Shown: piece by piece, positions 11,301-22,400 of the stretch | Position numbering within the stretch: position 1 is the stretch's first letter | How the letters are laid out: each line of letters opens with the position of its first letter | NCBI GenBank assembly: GCA_963556495.2 | Contig: OY747716.1 | Span: forward strand, 28,876,318-28,940,317 | Direction of reading: 5' to 3' | Length of the DNA stretch: 64,000 bases | DNA from: Valencia hispanica | Taxonomy: Eukaryota > Chordata > Actinopteri > Cyprinodontiformes > Valenciidae | The notes under the pieces: generated by a model | Told to the model about the DNA's origin: nothing | Seen by the model: only the letters and a program-made list of their open reading frames with translations | Databases searched by the model: none | Position numbers and translations under genes: made by a program

Positions 11301-14300
11301 AGCAAGTATTAGATTTTTCCAGCAGATGCTTTCGCTGCAGTAATAACCCAACTTTGGACCCGTGGAAAGCTTGGTGGTGGTGGGGAAGTGGAGTGGAGTT
11401 AAGCAAAAGTGCAGTTGTTTAAAAAGCCCTTTTCCTGCCTTCAGCCATTGTGCCTGAGACAGGGGTGTGTGGGGGGAAATGGAGGGTCACGCTGAGAGCT
11501 CGTTTCTCCTGCCTGTCAGAACTCTATCTGGGATCCAGCCGGAACTAATCAACTCCAATAGGCTTCCCCCATTACCCAGGGTGCAATGGGCCACAGGCCG
11601 AAGGCTGGCCGGTGGGAAACAGAGAACAGGAGAAGGCAGAGATTCCCCTCCCTCCCTCCCCCGACCAATGCCACCCTCCTCCAATACCCTCCCTACGCCA
11701 CTATCCCTCCACACACGCAAGCACTCCATTACTCCACCAGCCCATGCTGCACACACAACTCTCCCACTGTTTCACACTGAAGCAATAATAAACACTTGCA
11801 ATAATATTTTCACAGCAGCCAACAGCCTGCTGCAGTTCAGAACCTTGTGCAGCTGTAGAGGACGCTTCCACACACACCACTCACATGCATGCTTACACAC
11901 ACATAAACATGCACATGTCACGCCATGCATACACTTAAATTTAGGTCACTTTCAGGTTCATTTTTTATTCAGATAGGGGCAGAAATTCTCCAAAGCATAA
12001 GCTGTCTATTGCGGCAGCAAGGCAAGCTGAAATAGGTAATAACAGGTTTAGTTTACACATCACAAGTATCTTTTTTAGTGTTTAATCTGCTTTAAAATCA
12101 ATAAAAACAATAAGTATCACAAAAAGGTCATGTTCTCCTACTTTGAAATTTTTTCCGTGAGCAAATATGTTATTAGTGTTATGCAACAAGCTTTGTGCTA
12201 CTTAAAAGTGTACTAAAACAGAGCGAGGGGGTCATTAAATATTTCTCATTGCAGCATAACCACAGCACCTAAAAAACAGAGCTCTAACAAAGCGTCAATG
12301 CCGCCCCCTGGTGGCTGTAACTATGTACTGAAACTCAGACAGCCGATTTATCTATTTATTCATTTATTAATATTCTTGATTTTACTGTAAAATGCAACAA
12401 AATAAAACAATCAGGAAAAATAACTCATTAACTGCCTGTGTGTATGATCAAGTTCATTTATGCATCTGTAGCTGAAGAAGAGATCCATTTGTTTTTATAT
12501 TATCTGCTCAGAAGTCCAAGTTTTATACATGAGTAACAAACATAACTGATTAATACAGCTAAATAGGAAATACCATATATTAAATATACATTTACTTTAC
12601 ATTTAATGTAAAATTAATATAGTTGTAAAGATGTGACATCCTCAACCAGGGGCAGTGTTTGAAAAGGGGCACATGGGCAGTTGCCCAGGGGGGCATTAAA
12701 TTATCACCATACGAAAAAAGCACCGTCACTGACCTGAGCTATAACCAATGACAACAGAATTAAATAAATTCATTATTTATTTTAAAAACAAATACCTGTT
12801 TTCAGTTAGGATGAAAAAGGGTAATTTATGTAACATAAAAGTTATCACAAAAATAATTTTTTTTATAGGCCTATACAAATTTTGTTTCATTTCTTTTAAA
12901 ATAAATTTTAGGTATTGATGAAATCTGGGATTTTGCTCTAAGATACGTTTAAAGAGGGAGAGAATTGAAATGGTTCCTGTTCAGGTTTCTGTGGAATCTG
13001 GACTAGATGCAAATAAGACCTGTGTCACTTTGTTTACAGATTCACAAAAAGATTATTTCGAGTGTGTGCACAAGCTTCGGTGTGTGTTTTTCTGAGTGAC
13101 TTTGGAGTCCTTCACTGAGGTGAAGTGGGGGCACATTTAAATGAGTAAAGAAAATACCCCACCCCCCCTACACTTCCCATAGTTTTGTAACAGAGTCTGT
13201 GGATTCAGCGTAATCCAATCTACAAGCCTGATATCCCCTCCACCACACTCACTATAACTCAGCAACTTGAGCAAATCCTAATATTCTCACAAAAGTTAAG
13301 TTGAAGCAGGAAGATAGCGGTCACATGGGAACGTCCCCTGCCGTGGAGGAATATGCATTGAGGGGCACTGGGCTGAGGTTAATCCCCATTCACCCAGTCT
13401 TTCACTCAGCCTGCCCGGGCATAATGAGCCCTGCCCACCTCCCACTGCGTCGCTGCTGTGACCTCTGCCCCCAGGTTCACGGCTGCTGTCCCCGTCCTCC
13501 TTTATCCCGTCATTGTCCTAATATCTGCAATATTTACTTCCTTTGATTTCCCTGCTGGACATCGTCATTATCTGCACAGATCGGATGATTCTCCAGTAAA
13601 CTTTCTTTTCACCTCTCCCTGTGTCACCCTAAAGCCTTAAAACGAAGCTCAAACCGTAGCTAAAGAGAAAACTAGTCGGCTATATTGACTTATTTAGGAC
13701 CTTTTGATTCAGGAAATGAAAAGCAGTATGAATTCAGATCTACATCTATAAGGTTCTTTGTGTTTAGTTCTTTATGGATTTTTCACTCCTATTTGCTGGT
13801 TTGGTTTTTTCCCCCCAAAAAAATCTGTTCCTTTATCTCACGATACAAAAGGTTAAACTCCTATATTGTCTCCAAATCTTTACATTTTTAGGGTAAGGCA
13901 TTACATTTATTTTTTTTCATTCAATATTTACTTAGTTTTTTTAGAAATAAAACCAGCTTAGTTGAGCTAGTAAAACATCAAGCTACATCATTTCTGCACC
14001 ATATTTACTTTGACATTTCATGAAATTAGCTGCTTTATTTAAGAAAAACTGATTGTGAAGTCAGTGTTCAAAAAAATAAAACAAAAATTAAAACAACCAC
14101 AACAGCCATTCTTAGTTTCAGAATATTTTCTCATGGATTATGTGTGTAAAATTACTCCACCATTTTTATGTTCTGGAAGTTATAGCCTACCTCATAGTAT
14201 CATTATGTTGTTCTTCCACAGTTTATTTATTAGCCTTGGACAATGCAACATTCCATAGTTTTGAACGCCTTGTTGGAAACTAGTTATAAGTGCTCCAATT

Positions 14301-14734
14301 CCCCTTTTTATTAACAGACTGAAGAATAAGATGTTTAATGACTAACAAATTAAAACCCGAGTCCAATATGTAACCAGCAGCTCTCCAAGTCAACAACTTG
14401 TCTTTGCGGTTAGACTGGCGCTCTTTGTTTACAGTTAGAGAATATTTCAGTGGTCGACAGTTTAACAAATACATTTTTGCAGTTCACCTGCTTACTCCTC
14501 ATTTTGTCTACAGTGCAACTTGCTGACTACAAATTGAACTGCACCACTTCATCCTGAACATACACAACGTGAAATGAATTGAATTACAACCCAAAGACAA
14601 AACAGATCAACATAAGATGCTCAAATTAACTGTAAACTGCTGCTAGAGAACAGGTTATAATTACAATTTATTCACAGGGCATTGGTGTGGTCTCACCCAA
14701 CAGGCTAATCTATACAGTCCCATTGTTAGATTAC
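11301..14734. other. gene-free stretch; candidate regulatory DNA
   Basis: No supported exon. The 169-codon plus-strand frame at 11467-11976 is Pro/His/Thr-rich low complexity with no domain. A short repeat with GGGCAGTTGCCCAGGGGGG lies at about 12647-12715. The 13,290-13,600 block is more GC-rich and non-repetitive than its surroundings and could be conserved non-coding DNA. This is inference only. Confidence 0.4.
12302..12314 (-). promoter_or_regulatory. CTCF-like core motif
   Basis: The minus strand reads CCACCAGGGGGCG, which fits every position of the vertebrate CTCF core consensus. Occupancy cannot be known from sequence. Confidence 0.5.
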
Positions 14735-15910
14735 AACCACAAATTCCAATGTATTTTAGGCCTACACAAAGTCCATGTGTGTGTAATGCATAAATACAGC
14801 TGTTCTGTGAAGGACTTGAAGGTTTCCTAAAAATGAAAATAGTACCATTATACTGTGGAGATGCTTCCCTTCATCAGGAGTAGAGAAGCTGGTCAGAGTT
14901 AATGGGAAGATAGATGGAGGTAAATACAGGGCGATTCCAGAAGAAATATATGTACCAAAAAAAGAAAAGAAAAAAAGACACTTGAGACTGCAGTGAAAGT
15001 TCACCTTGAAGCCTGCCCCAGACCCAAAACACAAATTGACTCAAATGGTTCAGATCAAAAGCATATTCATGTACTACAATGGCACAAAAATCTAAATGTG
15101 TGAAAAATTATATTTACAAATGTTCTCTCCATCCAGTCTGACTTAGAAGACTGAAACAAAGGAAAATGGGCAAAAAGTGCATTCTCTCTGTGTCAAGACA
15201 GCTGAGGCCAGGACTTGCAGCTCTAACTGCAGTGACTCAGGGGGGCTCAAAACAAAAACACAGCCACATCTTCAGATTTTTATTCTGAAAAAAAACAAAA
15301 AACCTTCCTTAATTTCCTTGAGTATTATCTCCACACTCTACTAACCCTGGATCAAGCTCAGATTCAGAAGTGTAGGGAAGAACTGGTTTACGCTTTCGCT
15401 TTGGTATCTGGACAAACAGATCAGCTCCACTGTAAAATCTAGAAAGCTCAGGCTTGTAAAATCTGGACAAGATAATCCTACAATGATTAGGAGACTCTTC
15501 AAATCAGAATTTATTTTACTTATGTAAAAATTCCCAAAATGTAGACACTTCTTTTGGCATCTAAATCACTCAGTTTAGGAACATTTCGTAGAAAAACCCG
15601 GATCTGAGTGTCTGAAAGAAGAATGAAAAGAAAAATCTCAAAACCTCTGTGACAAAAATCAGATCAATGAAGTCCCCTAAATATAAAAAAACATTTACTA
15701 TCCAAAAATTATTAGTTTTATCCTTTGAAACATGAAACAAACAACAGAGTCTGGAAACTCATTCATTCAGACTTTGTATTTTTCCATAGACATGGAAAAT
15801 TATCTGAACAAATTCCCATAATTTTCAAGAGAGCCCTCAAAATGTCTTCTTTTTAAGAGATCATGTAAAATCCCAATAAAATACATAGTTTGTGTTCGTA
15901 AACTGACAAA
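14735..15910 (+). mobile_element. degenerate Tc1-like DNA transposon
   Basis: Starts with ACAACCACAAATTCCAATGT and ends with AAATCCCAATAAAATACAT, matching the family's terminal repeats. In between, the plus strand keeps GGTCAGAGTTAATGGGAAG (14890) and AAGCATATTCATGT (15059). It also keeps the post-transposase phrase GACTCAGGGGGCT (15234). Internally deleted and stop-ridden. Confidence 0.7.
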
Positions 15911-16303
15911 AAAGTTTAGTGGCAATGGATAAAGCCCTTTAGGGTCTCACACCGTTGCGAGACATGGTAGATAAAGTTAACCAACCCCACTGAAGCAGCT
16001 ATTTTTACCTCTCATTACTCTGACCAATTGGTTTTATAAATGAAACATTTTTTGCAAGATAAATGGATTTTGTAAAAATTGAACACAAATACACCAAACA
16101 AGCATACATTACCATCAAGCTGTTAAAAGGCAAAAATGTCTAAATGGTTTTAATTTGAATTTAAACATCAGTTTGGTCTTATGTCACGCACACCTTTTTA
16201 CCCAGAATACATTAGTTTTACTGCTATGTAACAGAGTCAGGCTGTGCTGGCGAATATCTTATAAACAACATGTAAACTGCAAGAATGAAAAATGCATTAA
16301 AAC

Positions 16304-16309
16304 TTTATT
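16304..16309 (-). terminator. spice1 poly(A) signal AATAAA
   Basis: TTTATT on the plus strand, i.e. AATAAA on the minus strand, lies 59 bp past the spice1 stop codon. It is the first canonical signal downstream. Confidence 0.6.
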
Positions 16310-16367
16310 TCAGTTAAATAAAATAAAAACATTCAGTCTGCTCAGGTTTGTTTAGTCTTTCTCCTCG

Positions 16368-16421
16368 TCATCTCGTGTGAGCGGACAGGGAAAACCATCC
16401 TTGTTCTCTTCGTTTCTCCAT
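16368..16421 (-). CDS. spice1: spice1 coding exon 17 and stop
   Basis: 54 bp reading [17 protein letters not shown] and TGA. The human C-terminus contains EEGWFALSTH, so this is the true end. CTCATCAG acceptor. Confidence 0.9.
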   Translation of the reverse strand: MEKRREQGWFSLSAHTR

Positions 16422-19400
16422 CTGATGAGGAGAAAGAAAGTTAATTTAACATTTTCATAGTTTGAGAACATGGATATAATGTGACATTTATGAGTCTGCA
16501 CCTGTATTCCTCCAGTCTGGCTCTCAAAACCAAAAGACACATCAGAACCAGCAGATCTGCAACACAAATATTGCAGCCAATCAGGCTGGGTACATATAGG
16601 GGGACATTTCCTCTCACTCAGCTCAGCCACTCACTGTAGATGGGACCGAAACTCCCTTTCAGGTTGCAGTGCCGTCTGCTCTGGGCTCTGTCCTCCTGCT
16701 GAAAATAAAATGCTTCTTTTAATTCAATATGGTGTGTCAAACAGCAGCGTGCTTCATTTACTCAGCCTACCTGCTGCGTCTGGACTGAAGGCTGAGGGAG
16801 GGATGGGGGAGACGGACGGAGCGCCTCTGACCGAAGCGCTTTGCTTCTGCTGCTCAATCAGCTCCAGCAGTCGACTCCTAGCTGCTGCACTCTGTCTGTT
16901 GAGCTCCAGGAGGCGCTGCTCCACGCCGAGTGTGCTGGAGGACAATGCCTGAGTAAGAAAACGGAGATCATCACCTTCATGTCCAAATTCTTTACTTTTC
17001 ATAGACTCAAATGCTCAGAGTTCCTTGTATTGTTTTAGTCAGTATTTACTAACTTTAAACTCTGAACCTTAAATTATTCAGAGAGGAGCCATTTCTCTCA
17101 TGTTGAGTTAATATCGAGAAATTAGACTGATAGGTGCTGGTTTCTTGCAAATACAGCTTAATTAACTCGTCATGTTTAGATAACCAGCTGTCGGACAGCA
17201 GTCCGGTGATTTTACCATCTTGAGATTAGATCGTGAAAGTTATGATGCTGTGGTAATATTTTCATCAAACCAGTTCTGTATACAGAAATAATGCAACCTT
17301 GAGATCATTTCTTTTTAGTTTCCCTGTTTCCTCATCTCAAAACAATGAGGTCTGAAGATTGTTCGGACTTTATATTTTTATTATCTCGTCAGAATTAAAC
17401 TTTCAGCAGAATTTGTCACAATCATTATTTGCTTGTTGGGAGGATTATTATAACAGTTTTTAAATGAAGAACATTCATGTCATTATCTTTAGTTCGCTTT
17501 ACTGTAATAACTGTATAAGTAACATTTTATCTCATGAGACCAAAGCTTAAATTCTCATCATCTGGAGATACAAAAGCCTGAATTGTTGAGATGATGGGTT
17601 ATTATATTTATTTTAAAACACAGTAACCATGACAGTGGATTGTCCTAAAGCTGAGTACCAGTGTAACACGGTCACATTATGATACTCGTATTAAGCGTCA
17701 TATTTATGTGAAATGCATTTTTCCTCACAAATTTCTCTATTTCTATTTATGAAGGCGTTTTCTCTAAAACCTTGAAAAGATACTAATGCGGAAAAAGGGA
17801 AAATTTATTTTTAGGGGATCATTTTAATATAATCAATGAGAGAGATTACTCTTAAACGCTATATCTAATTTTCCTTTTATTGAAGGTTTTTGTGGCAAAT
17901 CAATGTTTGGACAAGCTTCTCACCTGAGAACTTGAAGACATTCCTTCTGGAGATTGAAGATGCTGGTCTCTGCTCGAGCTGCTGGACCCAGAAACCCTCC
18001 TCTCTTCAACACACTGAGGCGTGACTCTGGCAATGCTGACTGGGCTCGACTTAATCTGCTCGCTGCTGCTGTTGGGCGAGCCTGTGACCTCTGACCCGAG
18101 GCTCTTTGCTTGGCTGAGCTGAGCCTTGATTAGGTCGTTCTGCCTTTTCAGCTCAGTGATCTCAGCCAGCATGGCTTCTGCGGATGGCAGGGGGTGGAGT
18201 TGATTAGAGGTGAGGGACAGTGAGGAGGCAGAGGGAAGACTCCTTAGAGTCGAGGTGGAGGCATGAGACTGGACGTCTTCACAGGAACGCTGGATATCTG
18301 AAGGGGAATGGTGTCGCTGCAGAGGTAACGGATGACCTGGGAAAAAAGGGAAGGAACAAAATTTGTCATTTTTTATTAAAATGAAGACAGATTAATTGAT
18401 GCTGTTTGTAAGTTACCAGGACTTTGTTGCCAGTTATCACTTTGTCGAGGCGGGGAAAGGAGGACAGCAGGAGAAAGTCTGGCTTGTGTTTTCTCCAGAG
18501 GTCTCACAGAGACAGGAGCAGACTGGCAAACTGTACACCAATAACTCATTATAAACCAGTTATAACACATATACAACAGATGTATACACAGTGTTCATCT
18601 AGACTGATTAATACCATAAGTCTGGGACACTCCTCGATCAGAGTCACTGGGTGGATTCATCTGTTCCCCCAGTAATCCCAGTCCTCCCATCAGAAGAACC
18701 ACAGAATCCAGCTTCTGCTCCAACTCCGCCATCTGCTGCTCTAGTTCTGCCTGTTCAGTTTAACAACAGAGAAAAAATATTAAGGAATAACACCTTATCT
18801 GAAAAGTCTGGACTCTGGACAAGAAACCACATTCTGTGTCACCTGCATGGCGACAGCCTCTTCTCTCAGGGTCATGGTTTCAGCTGTGAGAGCGTCGATA
18901 AGCCCTCGATGCTCTTTCAGCTCCTCCTGCAGTCGTCTTCTCTCCTCTGCTTCTTTCTGAGCTTCAGCTTCTCTCTTAGAAAAAGGAGGCAGAGAAGTGA
19001 AAAATAAAAGATCCCGCACATCAAATCGATGAGTGTCTTGCACTTCTGCTGGGTTAAAATGACCTGAAATCCTCAGCCTTAAACCCTCCATCGTGGCGAG
19101 ACAATGAATACTTGCTTTTTGTCTCAATGAGAAATAAAACAGCTTTAAACAAAGAAAGTGTCTTCCAAAAGTATTCACAACCCTTTAATCTTTTCACATT
19201 TTGTGACACAATATCTTACGTTGTTCTTCTCAAGAGATTATCCTTTATCAGTACCTGCCAAATCCCCCTCATCTGGTTCAAATCATATCTCTCTGGTCGC
19301 TCTCAGTTAATTCTGCTCAACTCATTCTCCTCCATGAGTCTTCTCTCAGTTGTGGTGTTCCTCAGGGCTCTGTCAGTTTTCTCCCAACTTCCTCAAATTT

Positions 19401-22400
19401 AACAATGATAAAACCCAAGTTTATACTCGTTGGCCCTCCTACCATTTCAAGGGTGAACAGTTTTTCACTTTCCTTCAACATGATCATCTTGCCCTGTACT
19501 CAAGTTAAGAGTCTGGGTGTCCTCTTCGACAGCACCTTATCCTTTCAAACCCACATAATTAATGTAATCCGTCCACTTTCATCTTAGTAATATCCATCGC
19601 CTTCGCCCTGCCCTTACTTCACACTCTACAGCTATATTAGTTCACAGTCACATCTAATCTTGACTACTGTAATGCTCTTTTCTTCGGTCTTCCTCACAAA
19701 TTGCTTCACAAACTTCAGTTGGTCTAAAATTATGCCGCCCGCCCGATTACAAAAACGCCCTACTCCCACCACATCACCCCAGTTCTTCATCAACTGCATT
19801 GGCTTCCCATAACTTTGACAATCATTTAAAAAATAATCATTTTAACTTTTAAGGCCATTCATCATCTAGCCCCTCTGTAACTCTCTGACCTCATCCGCAT
19901 TGCTGTTCCCTCAGATCCTCTTCGTGTTTCATGCTAATTTGCTACTTTTACTTTTAATTTCCAATGTTATATTTCATATTTGTTTGTTTTGTTTTAAAAT
20001 CACCAAATCATGTAAAGCACCTTGAATTACCCTGCTGTTGAAAGTGTGCTATACAAATAAAATTGCCTTGCCTCTTCTTCTCTTCATCTTACTCCCCCCT
20101 TCTTTTCGCCTTGTCACTATGGGAACCAGAGCTTTTAGTTGCTCTGCCCCCAAAACTTTGAAACTCTCTCCCACCTGACCCTCGAAATACTGACTCCCTT
20201 CCTCTGTTTAAATCCAATCTTAAGACTCACTTGTTCAAACTTACTTTTAATCAATAATCGCCTAAGTCTGTTCTTATTTGTTTAGATTTTTGTTGGTTTG
20301 TTTGCATTAAAAAATTTTTTATTGCTCTCGTCCTCTGTACTTTTGTAAAGTGTCCTAGGGTGTTCTGAAAGGCGCTTCAAATAAAATGTATTATAATTAA
20401 AGTCATAACATAAAAATAAATAAAATCACAAACCTCAAAATTTACATGTGTCAAACTCGAGGCCCAGGAGCCAAATCCGGCCTGCCATAACCATTTATGT
20501 GGCCGCATAAAAAGAACCTTCAAGATAAGTTGTGTGCTTAAATATATCAATCTAATCAAATGTTTAATTTGAGTAGTTCAAAATTACATCAATGACCCAT
20601 GGGCCGACAGGAAGGGGAGGCGACTTAGGCTTAGTCCCATTTGACACTCTTAGCCCTCAGTCTTAGCCCTTGAGACGAAGGGGTGTCTCAATATGATGTT
20701 TGGGCAAGGGGTAGAGGTAAGTGGGAGGGCTACACACCCCTTCAAACTAAGCTTTTCCACACAAAAAAAATCCTCCACCTCAAAAGATCACTTTGAGGCA
20801 AAGGAGCTCGCATTGCTCGTCATCTTTCTTGCTGTCTGTGTCACTGCAGCAGCACTGCTGTCAAGATATCAATCACAGTCCAGACCACGCCTAGCCCCCC
20901 TCGTTAGCTGGTCCGCCAGGAAACGGACCAGCTAACACGGACTTGACGAAGTACTCATCAAATGAAGAGACAGCTATTTATTTTTAACAGTTTGTTAATG
21001 GGTAGTTTTATCAATAGATTCGCCCACAATCAGCCCTTTTTAGGACATTCATGATCTTGATGTGGCCCAAAACGAAAACGAGTTTGACACCCCTGTCATA
21101 ATTGTAGAGTGGAAAAAAAGTTATGAGGTTTTAATGTTTTTTGTTCGTTTGTTTTTTTTACAAATAAAACTGAAAAGTTGGCTGTTCCATGACTATTAAT
21201 CAGGGGTTCCCCAAAACTGCTCTCTATGGAAGTGTGGTAAGAAAAACACAAATAGTGTGATTGTAATCACTCCACAATCCTGCGACTAAGCAGGATTGTG
21301 TGATTGAGTGATTAATTGAACCAGAAGCAATGTCAGACAGTACTGTGGTCATTCTGTCGGTGTTAAAAGGTTAGGGATATAGATAATATCGGTAAATATT
21401 AGTTATTTAAAACTGCAGTATAAACATTGGATATTGATATCAGCCCAAGTTTTCACATCGGTACATCCCAAATGGGATGAAACCCATAAGAAGTCCAGTT
21501 TTTATTTTTACATGTAGGGAACACAGCAAACATGTGCAAGCAGATGTTATGGCCATATTGCCCAGTGCCAGACACTATGTGTGGCAGATGCCAACATTGC
21601 ATGTCCTTACTGTTAAATATGGTGGCAGCAGCATCATGCTGTGGGGGAGGTTTCTCTTTCAGTAGAAGTCCATCCAAGTGGTCTAATACATTATTTGCAA
21701 GCAGAGCTTTAATAAAATGCCAAATATTGAATCAAAACCAATACTGAACGACCCGATACTGCAATGGAGATTGCTTTATAATATATGTTTCATAGTTCTA
21801 GTTGACATGATTTGTTACAAATTATTAGATTCATCATAAACGGGAGACAATATAAAACCTGCAGTACTATGAGTACTAAAAGTTTGGTATGAAACATTAA
21901 CAACAGAATTATTAACCTTTTGCATTCAAACACCCATTAGGATAGTTACCGATTTTAATGAAAACAGCCAATCCCTCAAAATTCAGATTGTATTATATGT
22001 CCGTGAGGCTGGTCAATAGCAAAGCCTTCCTAGATGTTCTAAAGTACCTTTCTGATGAGGTGGACTAAACGTCCAATTGTGGAGACCAAGGCAACAGAGA
22101 ATCCAGTAAGACCTTGTCTTCTGTGATGTTCTGGACTCCCTGTTGATTCTGCTACTGTGTCCGGACTCACAGTGTCCAAGTCTGCCTTGACTTGACCCAA
22201 CATATCTTGCAACAGACCCAGGCTGGACTGGTCTCCACTAAGAGACGCAACAGAGGAGCCATCCAGCTCCAAGGTCTTAGAACTACACTTCCTGGTCCTT
22301 CCAGTGTGTTCAGTACTGATTCTTCCTGAGAAAAAACATTAACATTTGTTTTTTTAAACAGTGGAACTCAATCAGTGAATAATTAATTTATCTAAATTAG

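Noticed and set aside
11467..11976. 169-codon plus-strand frame
   Set aside because: Pro/Thr/His-rich low complexity, no splice or domain support, overlapped by other frames.
16598..16698. spice1 ending at the TGA in exon 15
   Set aside because: Two further exons restore the conserved C-terminus in the right phase, so splicing at GTGAGT is preferred.
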